Shown piece after piece: positions 1-6,927 of a DNA stretch of 15,998 nt (its first letter is position 1; each line of letters begins with the position of its first letter). The stretch is from Methanothrix sp. Lineage in GTDB: Archaea; Halobacteriota; Methanosarcinia; Methanotrichales; Methanotrichaceae. The notes under the pieces are model-generated. The model was not told the origin of the DNA. It saw only the letters and a program-made list of their open reading frames with translations, and made no database searches. The stretch is from contig JALNZQ010000042.1 in the NCBI GenBank assembly GCA_023229165.1, positions 1 through 15,998 on the forward strand, read 5' to 3'. The translations under genes were made by a program, and so were the position numbers.

Positions 1-51
1 AGATTCGAATTCATCGCTACCCCAACTTATTAATTGATGAGGTAGTATTAA

Positions 52-579
52 AATCTTTCAGTTAAGAAAGTACACGACCAAGAACTTGAGGCTGCCATAA
101 AGCAAAAAGTGAAAGAAGGGAACACCGGACGGATGACGGCAGGCTTTTGCTGGAAATGGTCCCCTCCAAAATCAGATGGCGAGCTGGAGAACGATGTGGT
201 GATTGGAGCCTATGAAAGACCATGGAATGCAAAGCCGGATGCGGGCCATCTTGCGACCGGAATCCCCAAATCGCACTTCTGGGCGACCAATCCCAATGGG
301 ATTAATCAGGTAGGATGCGTTTACACTGCGCAAGGATTCGAATTCGATTACGTGGGCGTAATAATAGGAAAAGACCTTGTTTATGACTTTGAAAAGCAGG
401 AATGGCAAGGGGACAAGAAGTCTTCTGAAGATACGGTAGTTAGGGGCTCGAAAGATAAATTCACAGATTTAATTAAAAATTCTTACAGAATACTTCTGAC
501 AAGGGGCCTCAAAGGCTGCTATGTGTATTTCATGGACAAGGATACAGAACGATTCGTGAAAAGCAGGATGGAGAATTAG
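52..579 (+). pseudogene. C-terminal remnant of a DUF2075-type helicase gene
   Basis: The readable frame resembles only the C-terminal part of DUF2075 proteins, which are P-loop helicase-like proteins of unclear role. Visible marks are AGFCWKWS near the beginning, a motif V-like stretch TAQGFEFDYVGVIIG, and a motif VI-like stretch SYRILLTRGLKGCYVY carrying the presumed arginine finger. No Walker A or B motif lies in the window. The frame can be read back to base 52, giving KKVHDQELEAAIK, which fits the family, but three in-frame stops occur at 31-33, 43-45 and 49-51. The only candidate start is GTG at 109, inside the conserved region and without a Shine-Dalgarno motif. I therefore read it as a truncated or broken gene. 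A frameshift with the rest of the gene left of the window is possible and cannot be tested here. Family assignment is from memory of the motifs. Confidence 0.6.
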
Positions 580-665
580 GCAGGATATCCACCTCATGCT
601 ACTGACAGAATGTGGTCGTGGTCCTCTAGGAAACCGAGCGACGGAGACGATTGACTTGACATTGT

Positions 666-770
666 CCCAGGCTCGCGCATGGCATGAGGGCGCACATCCC
701 GCGCTCCTCGCGTGCCCAGCCGGACGCGCTCGCCTCCGCCCTCGCGCGCGCCTGGGTCGCTGGTCCCAGG
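666..770 (+). other. GC-rich, strongly self-complementary segment; candidate structured RNA or repeat
   Basis: By hand count, 72 of the 91 bases at 666-756 are G or C (about 79%), far above the surroundings. Bases 666-678 pair with 744-756 at 12 of 13 positions. Bases 686-692 pair perfectly with the adjoining 737-743. A smaller stem pairs 709-713 with 724-728 around a 10-base loop. In addition, CCTGGG at 751-756 can pair instead with CCCAGG at 765-770 across an 8-base loop, so the two folds exclude each other. An A-rich run, not a T-run, follows on the + strand, so it is not a simple terminator. I see no signature of RNase P RNA, SRP RNA or tRNA. The strand is a guess. It may equally be a repeat element or a foreign remnant. 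Confidence 0.4.
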
Positions 771-807
771 AAAAAAGAAAACCGGGCTTCAGTTTTTCAG
801 TCAAATC

Positions 808-813
808 TATAAA
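808..813 (+). promoter_or_regulatory. TATA box for the 30-residue microprotein
   Basis: TATAAA is centred about 26 bases before the ATG at 836. This is the usual archaeal distance from TATA box to transcription start, so the transcript would begin at or within a base or two of the start codon (leaderless). No Shine-Dalgarno motif lies before the ATG, which agrees with this. Confidence 0.6.
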
Positions 814-835
814 CCAGAAATGACCAGTATCCCCT

Positions 836-928
836 ATGGACATTATGAGCTTAGCCTTCTACGCCATCCTTTTCATCATCGCCTTCATGATCGCCCGCAT
901 CATCATGAAAATCATGCGCGGCTACTAG
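836..928 (+). CDS. 30-residue single-helix membrane microprotein
   Basis: This short frame encodes 30 residues beginning MDIMSLAFYAILF and ending KIMRGY. Residues about 5-24 are almost entirely hydrophobic, with Ile, Phe, Ala and Met, and form one predicted transmembrane helix. The C-terminal tail carries Arg21, Lys25 and Arg28, so by the positive-inside rule the tail should face the cytoplasm. The start is chosen because the TATA box at 808-813 would place the transcript start on this ATG. I do not recognise the protein. It could modulate a membrane complex, or the frame could be an accident downstream of a real promoter. The next gene has its own TATA box at 971-980, so the two are probably not one unit. 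Confidence 0.5.
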   Translation: MDIMSLAFYAILFIIAFMIARIIMKIMRGY

Positions 929-970
929 TGCAGCGAAGCCGAAATAAAAGACAACGGGTTAAGCGACAGG

Positions 971-980
971 CTTAATATTT
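971..980 (+). promoter_or_regulatory. TATA box for the sugar nucleotidyltransferase gene
   Basis: CTTAATATTT is centred 26 bases before the ATG at 1002, implying a leaderless transcript. The bases between the box and the ATG contain no Shine-Dalgarno match. Confidence 0.6.
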
Positions 981-1001
981 GCGGATACCTAACCCGCCGT
1001 C

Positions 1002-2279
1002 ATGTTTCCCCAGGTTTTAGCCACTGTCGGCGGCTCAGGAACGCGTTTGTACCCGCTTACTTTAGACCAGCCCAAGCCGCTGGTGGAGCTATGCGACACT
1101 GCCATCATCGCCAATCTCTTCCGGGTTTTAGCCAGTCAAGGCTGCCGAAGGTTCATCCTGGGAAGCAAGGGTGCCAGCAACACCCTCAACCTGAGCAATT
1201 ACTTCAAAGCAGGCGAAGGCTTCTTCAAGCGCCTGGGCATAACCGACCACCAGGACTTCAGCTACCAGCCCCTTTACGACGACACGGGTAGCGCCGATTC
1301 CCTGCGCTATTGCATGAACTACTTCGACATCAACGACGACCTGCTGGTGGTCTCGGGCGATAACCTCATCGACATCGACCTCGCCGGCTTTGTCGAGTTT
1401 CATAGAAAGCACAAGCCTCTGCTCACCATAGCCCTCAAAGAGCTGGGACCGGAAGAGAACATCTCCCAGTACGGCGTGGCCCGCGTGGACGATGATATGC
1501 GCATAAAGGGGTTCGTGGAAAAGCCGAAAGCGGGAAGCGAGCCCAGCCGCATGATTAACACCGCCTTCTATCTCTTCTCGCCCCGCATTCGCGAAGTTCT
1601 GGCCAGGATGGGTGATAAAGGCCGCGACATAGGCGGCGACCTGATCCCCTATTTAACAGAGAACGGCTATCCCGTTTACGGCTTCCCCATCACTGGTTAC
1701 TGGATCGACATAGGCACCCCGGAGCGACTGCACCAGGCGGCCATGGACTGCCTCTCCGGAGCCGTCCGCCATTTCGACCGCAAGTACCACTATAAGACCA
1801 ATCAGTGGATTCATCCCAGCACATTAGCCAAAATCGAGCCCTTCCTCGCCTCCGGCGAAATACGGCTTGTGGGAAATGTCTCCATCGGCAGGAACTGCCA
1901 CATCGAAAAGGGCGTGACCATCGAGAACTCTCACATCGGCCATACCAGTCTCATTGAACGCGATGTGGAAATCAAAGAGAGCATGATCATGAGCTTCGCC
2001 CATATTCAGCACATGGTGAGCATACGCCGTACCATCGTTGGCCGCCACACCACCATCGAAGAACATAGTGTTTTGGGTGGGGAAAATGGTATTGGAGAGG
2101 ACCTTATAGCCGTTATCGGCGAGAATGCCGTTCTGCCGCCTGAATCGGTGGTATCCGCAGGCGTGAGGGTAGCACCGCTCAAACACAGCCACCGCATTCT
2201 TGCCACCGGCAGATTTGTGGAGCTGGGAATTGATGAAAAAAATATCTACTTTGCAGAAAAAGGTTCGATGAAGCACTAA
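1002..2279 (+). CDS. Sugar-1-phosphate nucleotidyltransferase with left-handed beta-helix C-terminus
   Basis: A 425-residue NDP-sugar pyrophosphorylase that would join a sugar-1-phosphate to NTP to make a nucleotide sugar and pyrophosphate in the cytoplasm. The N-terminal Rossmann-like domain (about 1-255) has the signature GGSGTRLYPLT at 10-20, PKP with Lys25 at 24-26, VVSGD with the metal-site Asp120, EKPK at 173-176, and YWIDIGTP at 233-240. Residues about 285-395 contain hexapeptide-like repeats such as SIGRNC, IGHTSL and IGENAV, as in GMP-mannose or GlmU-like pyrophosphorylases. The sugar and base cannot be told from sequence; mannose-1-phosphate guanylyltransferase, glucose-1-phosphate uridylyl/thymidylyltransferase and GlcNAc-1-phosphate uridylyltransferase are all possible. 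The start is supported by the TATA box 26 bases upstream. Products may feed surface glycans used by AglB downstream, which is inference. Confidence 0.88.
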   Translation: MFPQVLATVGGSGTRLYPLTLDQPKPLVELCDTAIIANLFRVLASQGCRRFILGSKGASNTLNLSNYFKAGEGFFKRLGITDHQDFSYQPLYDDTGSADSLRYCMNYFDINDDLLVVSGDNLIDIDLAGFVEFHRKHKPLLTIALKELGPEENISQYGVARVDDDMRIKGFVEKPKAGSEPSRMINTAFYLFSPRIREVLARMGDKGRDIGGDLIPYLTENGYPVYGFPITGYWIDIGTPERLHQAAMDCLSGAVRHFDRKYHYKTNQWIHPSTLAKIEPFLASGEIRLVGNVSIGRNCHIEKGVTIENSHIGHTSLIERDVEIKESMIMSFAHIQHMVSIRRTIVGRHTTIEEHSVLGGENGIGEDLIAVIGENAVLPPESVVSAGVRVAPLKHSHRILATGRFVELGIDEKNIYFAEKGSMKH

Positions 2280-2294
2280 TTGCTAGTATGGTAA

Positions 2295-2531
2295 CTAGTA
2301 GTAGCGCTCCCAGGTCCCTTCGATCTTTCTTATTTTATATTTTGCCCCGCTATCCATCAGGTATCGATTCAGGTCCTGAGCATCCTGGAAAAAGCGCTTA
2401 TCTCTCAGGTTATTATAGATATCTTCCGTGGTGAATCCCTTCAGCTCACCCTTGCCGTAAACGATCCTCTCAATGGTATAATAGATGTCGTCAAACTTCC
2501 TCAAGGGATAAGTCCACTCTGCAAACTGCAT
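2295..2531 (-). CDS. Small hypothetical protein, possibly winged-helix-like
   Basis: A 78-residue soluble protein rich in Tyr, Arg, Lys and Asp. I do not recognise a family. The middle (FTTEDIYNNLRDKRFF, about residues 33-48) followed by a second helix and a terminal strand-like segment KIRKIEGTWERYY would fit a small winged-helix fold, but this is only an impression of helix and strand pattern. The start is well supported: GAGGAGGGC (2537-2545 on the minus strand) is a strong Shine-Dalgarno motif placing GGAGG about 7 bases before the ATG, and a TATA-like CTTATTTGCT lies further upstream. It is divergent from the uracil-DNA glycosylase and converges on the nucleotidyltransferase with only 15 bases between stops. 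Confidence 0.75.
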   Translation of the reverse strand: MQFAEWTYPLRKFDDIYYTIERIVYGKGELKGFTTEDIYNNLRDKRFFQDAQDLNRYLMDSGAKYKIRKIEGTWERYY

Positions 2532-2563
2532 CTCGTGCCCTCCTCATTTGGCTACAGGTTTTG

Positions 2564-2573
2564 AGCAAATAAG
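2564..2573 (-). promoter_or_regulatory. TATA-like element for the 78-residue protein
   Basis: On the minus strand CTTATTTGCT lies about 38 bases before the ATG at 2531. A start site about 26 bases downstream (near 2543) would give a short leader that just includes the Shine-Dalgarno motif. Confidence 0.35.
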
Positions 2574-2601
2574 AACCTTTCGTTTTCTTTGAAGAAAAAG
2601 A

Positions 2602-2610
2602 TTATCAATA
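2602..2610 (+). promoter_or_regulatory. Weak TATA-like element for the uracil-DNA glycosylase gene
   Basis: TTATCAATA is centred about 28 bases before the ATG at 2634. It resembles a box A element only loosely, but the position fits a leaderless or near-leaderless transcript and favours ATG 2634 over the TTG at 2589. Confidence 0.35.
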
Positions 2611-2633
2611 ACGGAAATGAAAAAGTCATCATC

Positions 2634-3173
2634 ATGGATCCAATCGATCTCAGTCATCTTGACCAGCAAATCTGTACATGCCGCCTTTGCCCTCTCTTCC
2701 AAGAGAGAAAACACGCCGTGCCGGGCAGCGGCCCCGCTCCCGCCGATATCATGCTGGTGGGAGAAGCCCCAGGCAGAGAGGAGGACCTCACCGGAAAGCC
2801 ATTCGTAGGCCGAGCGGGAAGGCTACTGGATGCGGCACTAGTGCATGCTGGCCTGGAGAGATCAAAGGTATTCATAACCAGCGTTATAAAATGCCGTCCC
2901 CCGCAAAACAGAAAGCCGAAAAAAGCAGAGATAGATCAATGTCGCCCCTATTTGCAAGCTCAAATTGACATTCTCCATCCTAAAATCATCTGTCTGATGG
3001 GAAACACAGCTACACAGGCCGTCTTAGGCAGGCAGGGCGTCACAACCTTGCGCGGCCAGATCCTACAGGACCGCTTTCTTGTCACCTATCATCCTGCAGC
3101 AGTCTTGAGAAATAGAAACCTCATGACTGATTTCGTCTCAGACCTCAAAAGGTTGAATACCCAGGAGCTTTAG
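2634..3173 (+). CDS. Family 4 uracil-DNA glycosylase (4Fe-4S)
   Basis: A 179-residue DNA repair enzyme that removes uracil, the product of cytosine deamination, from DNA to start base excision repair. Motif 1 is GEAPGREED (43-51), and motif 2 near the C-terminus is HPAAVLR (153-159). The iron-sulphur cluster ligands are most likely Cys16 and Cys19 (CRLC) with Cys87 and Cys103, a spacing typical of family 4. Cys14 is an extra cysteine. KPFVGRAGRLLD (55-66) is also characteristic. The frame opens at TTG 2589, but the extra 15 residues are Lys/Asn-rich and unlike the family, so ATG 2634 is preferred. It is followed after 2 bases by an acidic hypothetical gene whose Shine-Dalgarno motif sits inside its end, so the two are very likely co-transcribed. 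Confidence 0.92.
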   Translation: MDPIDLSHLDQQICTCRLCPLFQERKHAVPGSGPAPADIMLVGEAPGREEDLTGKPFVGRAGRLLDAALVHAGLERSKVFITSVIKCRPPQNRKPKKAEIDQCRPYLQAQIDILHPKIICLMGNTATQAVLGRQGVTTLRGQILQDRFLVTYHPAAVLRNRNLMTDFVSDLKRLNTQEL

Positions 3174-3175
3174 AC

Positions 3176-3676
3176 ATGTTTAGCCTTACCTACGATCTCT
3201 GGAAGGAGATCATTGAGGAAATTGCTCAGGCCCACGATTCACTTTTTACCGCCATGCATCAGGCGGCGGAAGAGCTCCAGCTCTCTACGGCTCTGATTGA
3301 TGATCTGAAGAGCAAAAGAGAATTGACGATCGCAAATGATCCCTGGGAATTACGGCTCACGATCGAATTTATCGAGGATGAGATAAATGGTTTCATAATC
3401 TACCTGGACGCGAAAGAGCCACAGGAAACCTTAGAAGAGATCAAGGCGAATGTTGCATCTGACAACGGCTTTTCCCTGGAAGAGATTGAAGGCTTTGAGC
3501 TTGAACACGGCCTGGATATGCAGGAAGAAATATTTGTAGAGATGGAGGAGAGCTATGGAGTTCGGGCAGAGGTAAGAGAGAATGAAGTCATCTATGAACT
3601 GGTGATCTTTAACAGCCAGGACATTGATAATAGCCTGTCAAGCGATCTGTCATGGCTGGAAGATCACAAAAATTAA
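3176..3676 (+). CDS. Acidic hypothetical protein co-transcribed with uracil-DNA glycosylase
   Basis: A 166-residue, strongly acidic soluble protein with many Glu and Asp residues and no signal peptide or membrane segment. I do not recognise a family. The N-terminal third (WKEIIEEIAQAHDSLFTAMHQAAEEL) is predicted helical; a central segment ELRLTIEFIEDEINGFIIYLDA looks like beta strands; two later segments are Glu-rich helices. The start ATG is preceded by AGGAG at 3163-3167 with an 8-base spacing, inside the last codons of the glycosylase gene. The tight spacing suggests coupled expression. Because of its acidity it might bind a basic partner or mimic DNA, but nothing in the sequence proves this. 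Confidence 0.8.
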   Translation: MFSLTYDLWKEIIEEIAQAHDSLFTAMHQAAEELQLSTALIDDLKSKRELTIANDPWELRLTIEFIEDEINGFIIYLDAKEPQETLEEIKANVASDNGFSLEEIEGFELEHGLDMQEEIFVEMEESYGVRAEVRENEVIYELVIFNSQDIDNSLSSDLSWLEDHKN

Positions 3677-3690
3677 CCGTCAGGTGAAAC

Positions 3691-3700
3691 TTTTATATAT
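3691..3700 (+). promoter_or_regulatory. Strong TATA box for aglB
   Basis: TTTTATATAT, close to the methanogen box A consensus TTTATATA, is centred 26 bases before the ATG at 3722. It lies in the 45-base gap after the acidic gene. The transcript should start at the start codon, and no Shine-Dalgarno motif is present. Confidence 0.75.
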
Positions 3701-3721
3701 TCCATCTCATTATCGAGAACC

Positions 3722-5938
3722 ATGGATCAAGGGAGGAAGAGGAGCGAGCCGGCTGAGCTATTTGCAGTTTTAATCCTGGGCCTCTTGTTGAGGTTGTTTG
3801 CGGGGAGAAACTCATTAACAGAAAATGGTATTCTGCTACCGGGTTACGATGAATATTACCATATGCGCAGAATTTTGTTTACTGCAAACCATTTTCCCAA
3901 TACGCTCTGGTTCGACTCTTACCTGAATTATCCTCGAGGATTGGAGATAACCTGGCCCCCTCTATTCGATCAGATCTCTGCAGCCTTCTGCGTGGCTTTC
4001 GGCCAGCATAGCAAAGCAGGAGTCGAACTGGCGGCCTGCTTTGTACCTATGATCATAGGCATCATAGCCATCGTAGTGGTTTATTACATAGTCAGAGAGC
4101 TCTTCGATCACAAATTTGCACTCCTCGCGACATTCATGGCCGCCCTGGCACCATATTATCTCCTCTATACGATGTTTGCCGCCATGGATCACCACTGTCT
4201 GGAAGTACTGATTTCTCTCATCACACTCCTGTTCATGATCATGGCCATCAGCCACAGTGAGAAGAAATACCTCTACGCCTTTGCGTCTGGAGTTGCCATG
4301 GCCGCCCTGGCATATACCTGGCAAGGGGCAGATATCTACCTGGCAATATTCCTGCTTTACGCGGCCGTCCAGATGACATTGGACCTCAAAGAGGGCAAAT
4401 CATCCAAAGAGACGGCAACAATGCTCTTGGCCGCCTTTGCTATCGCGTTTATCCTTGTTCTGCCGTTTGGGAATGCATCCTGGCTCTCAGCATCCTTCCA
4501 TGGGATAGGAGCAATGATCATTGCCATTTCTATCATGTTTGCCCTTTCCCACATCACGGCCAAGAGGAAAATATCCTGGAAGGCATTTCCTCTGAGCATA
4601 CTGATAATATCTGCCTTATTTGCCATGCTCTCAGAGCTTGCCGGCGGATTTTTCGGTGTGGGTACAATGATTCAGTCGGGGTTAGAATACATATGGGGGG
4701 GCGGGATGATTGGAAAGATCGGCGAGGCCGAGCCACTCATCTATGATGCAGAGACCTTTTCCCAGGTGGTCTTCTCTAATCTGGGATTGAATCTTCTCTT
4801 CTCCCTGGGTGGGATGGCCGCGTCCTTAATTTACATCCGTCGCAGTACTGGCACCAAGAGGCAGGGCCAGACCCTGCTCTTGCTATGGATGGCGGTCACA
4901 CTCATTCTTACCTTGGGGCAATCCCGGTTCCTTTATATCTCTACGATATCCATGGGACTATTGATAAGCATACTCTTCTTCTTTTTACTTGATACGGCCG
5001 ATAAGAGGTACAAAAAGGGAAGCACCATGGCCGCAAGGTCTCCGCGATTAGTGGCTGCGGCTTTATTTTTGCTTCTTGTCCTGCCCACCGCCTGGGATGC
5101 GGCCTCCTTTGTCCAGAGCACCCCCCCGGCAGTAGCGGGTGACTGGGAAGAATCGCTTGCCTGGCTGAAAGAAAACAGCAACACAACCAGCTTCTTTGAG
5201 GCACCCCAAAAGACAGCCGAGTACAGCGTCATGAGCTGGTGGGACTATGGAAACTGGATCCTTTACTTGGCCGAGCGACCGGTAGTAGCCAACAATTTCC
5301 AGGCGGGTGTGGAGGATGCGGCCAAATTCTATCTATCGGAAAGCGAGGAAAAAGCCACCGCCGTGCTTGATGCGAGGGGATCTAAATACATCCTTGCTGA
5401 TTATAGCATGATATACGGCAAACTTTCCTCTCTCACTACCTGGGCCAATGAGGATCTGGGCAGCTACATGAAAATGGAAGATTACGGCTCGCAATATTCA
5501 GTCATACCACAGGAAAGGCTCTTTAATACGACCTTGGGCAGACTCTATCTCTCCGATGGTGCAGGCACCGGCCACTTCCGGCTGATCCATGAATCGAAGA
5601 CATTTTTTGGAGAAAGCTCGACCAAGAGCATGGTCAAGATCTTTGAGTATGTTCCCGGTGCATTGATAAAAGTTCGGGCCGGACCGGGCCAGAAGGTAGG
5701 CGCCCTGCTCAATATGACCACCAATCAAGGGAGGCGTTTCATTTACGTCAATGAGGCAAAAGCAAACGGTGATTCATTTGAGATAAGAGTCCCTTACTCC
5801 ACAGAAAGCCGAAATGAGTGCCATGCGATCACGCCATATTTAGTATTCTCTGGAAACAAAGATGCTGTGAAGATGGGAAATCTCGACGTGAGCGAAGAAG
5901 ATGTAATCAACGGCAGAACCATTGAGCTGACAATCTAG
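3722..5938 (+). CDS. aglB: Archaeal oligosaccharyltransferase AglB (STT3 family, GT66)
   Basis: A 738-residue membrane enzyme that transfers a dolichol-linked oligosaccharide to Asn in N-X-S/T sequons of exported proteins, on the outer face of the membrane. The N-terminal two thirds contain many transmembrane helices. Metal- and catalysis-related motifs are visible: GYDEYYH with Asp43 in the first external loop, MDHH with Asp156, WWDYG at 506-510 (the sequon-binding signature), and DYSMIYGK at 560-567, matching the DxxMxxxK variant of the DK/MI motif. The rest of the C-terminus is an external globular domain. Length and motif order are normal, with no frameshift despite G7 and C7 runs near 4697 and 5121. 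It is transcribed from its own promoter and converges on hemB. The N-glycosylated targets may include the sequon-rich beta-helix protein encoded nearby. Confidence 0.93.
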   Translation: MDQGRKRSEPAELFAVLILGLLLRLFAGRNSLTENGILLPGYDEYYHMRRILFTANHFPNTLWFDSYLNYPRGLEITWPPLFDQISAAFCVAFGQHSKAGVELAACFVPMIIGIIAIVVVYYIVRELFDHKFALLATFMAALAPYYLLYTMFAAMDHHCLEVLISLITLLFMIMAISHSEKKYLYAFASGVAMAALAYTWQGADIYLAIFLLYAAVQMTLDLKEGKSSKETATMLLAAFAIAFILVLPFGNASWLSASFHGIGAMIIAISIMFALSHITAKRKISWKAFPLSILIISALFAMLSELAGGFFGVGTMIQSGLEYIWGGGMIGKIGEAEPLIYDAETFSQVVFSNLGLNLLFSLGGMAASLIYIRRSTGTKRQGQTLLLLWMAVTLILTLGQSRFLYISTISMGLLISILFFFLLDTADKRYKKGSTMAARSPRLVAAALFLLLVLPTAWDAASFVQSTPPAVAGDWEESLAWLKENSNTTSFFEAPQKTAEYSVMSWWDYGNWILYLAERPVVANNFQAGVEDAAKFYLSESEEKATAVLDARGSKYILADYSMIYGKLSSLTTWANEDLGSYMKMEDYGSQYSVIPQERLFNTTLGRLYLSDGAGTGHFRLIHESKTFFGESSTKSMVKIFEYVPGALIKVRAGPGQKVGALLNMTTNQGRRFIYVNEAKANGDSFEIRVPYSTESRNECHAITPYLVFSGNKDAVKMGNLDVSEEDVINGRTIELTI

Positions 5939-5949
5939 GAAAAAATAGC

Positions 5950-5966
5950 AAGGGGTACAGACCCTT
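5950..5966. terminator. Hairpin between convergent aglB and hemB, probable bidirectional terminator
   Basis: AAGGG (5950-5954) pairs with CCCTT (5962-5966) around a 7-base loop. On the minus strand it is followed within a few bases by TTTTTT, fitting termination of the tetrapyrrole operon. On the + strand it is followed by CTTTAT, a weaker signal for aglB. It fills the 35-base gap between the two stop codons. Confidence 0.5.
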
Positions 5967-5973
5967 CTTTATC

Positions 5974-6927
5974 CTAAAGGCCGAGCTTGGCATACTCCTT
6001 AGCCCAGTAGGTGATTATCATATCAGCGCCCGCCCTCTTAATGCAGGTGAGCGCCTCCAGGAAGGCCGCCCTCTCATCCAGCCAGCCCTGCTTCGCCGCA
6101 GCAGCAATCATGGAATACTCGCCTGAGACCTGATAAGCGGCAGTAGGCATGGCGAACATGTCCTTGACGGCGCGCAGAACATCGAGATAGGGCATGGCCG
6201 GCTTGACCATGACCATGTCCGCACCTTCTTCGACATCCAATTGCACCTCCCAGAGCGCCTCGGAAAAGTTGGCGGGATTCATCTGGTATCCCTTGCGATC
6301 GCCCCAGGCAAAGCCGGACTCGGCCGCCTCGCGAAAAGGGCCGTAAAAGGTGGATGCGTACTTGGCAGAATAGGAGAGGATGGACGTGTCTGTGTATCCG
6401 TCCAGGTCCAGAGCGGCGCGTATGGCCTGTACCATGTGATCCATCATGCCGCTGGGCGCCACTATATCCGCACCAGCTGCAGCGTGGCTCACAGCCGCCT
6501 CTCCCAATAATGGCAGCGTCTCATCATTGAGGATCTTCTCACCCCGAACGAGGCCGCAGTGCCCGTGGCTGGTGTACTCACACAGGCACAAATCGGTTAT
6601 TACTATCAGGCTGGTGGTTTCCTTGATGGCAGCTACCGCCTTCTGAATTATGCCATGCGGATCGTAGGCACCAGAACCAATCTCATCCTTTTGAACAGGC
6701 AGGCCGAATAAAAGCACAGCAGGCACGCCCAGATCTTCGAGGGTGCCCGCCTCCGCCGGCAGACTCTCCAGGCTCTGCCGAAACTGGCCGGGCATGGCCT
6801 CAATTGCCCTCGGGACGGATATTCTCTCATCCACGAAGATGGGCTGCACTAAATCATTGCAGGATAGACTGGTTTCCGCTACCATCTCTCTGATTTTTGG
6901 CGCTCTTAGCCGCCTCATTCTCCTCAT
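5974..6927 (-). CDS. hemB: Porphobilinogen synthase (5-aminolevulinate dehydratase)
   Basis: A 317-residue cytoplasmic enzyme that condenses two 5-aminolevulinates to porphobilinogen, the second dedicated step of tetrapyrrole synthesis. The zinc site is visible as DLCLCEYTSHGHCG, giving Cys114, Cys116 and Cys124. The two Schiff-base lysines are Lys189 (SYSAKYAS) and Lys242 (VMVKPAMPY). NPAN and YQVSGEY are further family marks. Length is normal. The start ATG overlaps the hemA stop by 4 bases (ATGA), so translation is coupled. It is the last gene of the minus-strand operon and is followed by a terminator-like hairpin. hemL, hemC and hemD are not in the window. Confidence 0.96.
   Translation of the reverse strand: MRRMRRLRAPKIREMVAETSLSCNDLVQPIFVDERISVPRAIEAMPGQFRQSLESLPAEAGTLEDLGVPAVLLFGLPVQKDEIGSGAYDPHGIIQKAVAAIKETTSLIVITDLCLCEYTSHGHCGLVRGEKILNDETLPLLGEAAVSHAAAGADIVAPSGMMDHMVQAIRAALDLDGYTDTSILSYSAKYASTFYGPFREAAESGFAWGDRKGYQMNPANFSEALWEVQLDVEEGADMVMVKPAMPYLDVLRAVKDMFAMPTAAYQVSGEYSMIAAAAKQGWLDERAAFLEALTCIKRAGADMIITYWAKEYAKLGL

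Larger units (their letters stand above)
580..835. other. Intergenic stretch with no convincing protein gene
   Basis: This stretch lies between the helicase remnant and the first microprotein. Open frames exist on both strands, but they are rich in Arg, Ala and Pro from GC-rich sequence and show no start signal or family resemblance. Its main content is the self-complementary block at 666-770, annotated separately, followed by an A-rich run and then the TATA box at 808-813. Confidence 0.6.

Noticed and set aside
1..345. Repeat of GATTCGAATTC near 3 and 335
   Set aside because: A single 11-base match built on an EcoRI-like palindrome, one copy inside coding sequence; probably coincidence.
751..780. 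Hairpin 751-770 followed by a homopolymer as an intrinsic terminator
   Set aside because: The run after it on the + strand is A, not T; on the minus strand the T-run precedes the hairpin.
469..843. 124-residue open frame on the minus strand
   Set aside because: It is antisense to the helicase remnant and runs through the GC-rich fold; the Arg/Ala/Pro-rich product has no family resemblance or start signal.
596..975. Two overlapping + strand frames (596-823 and 712-975)
   Set aside because: Both are created by GC-rich sequence lacking stops; no start signal, and the second overlaps the better supported microprotein in another frame.
2283..2298. CTAGT/ACTAG inverted repeat between the convergent genes
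   Set aside because: Only 5 bp, includes a stop codon and has no T-run, so it is too weak to call a terminator.
4933..5232. Antisense frames inside aglB and other large genes
   Set aside because: They are shadows of well supported genes without start signals or family resemblance.
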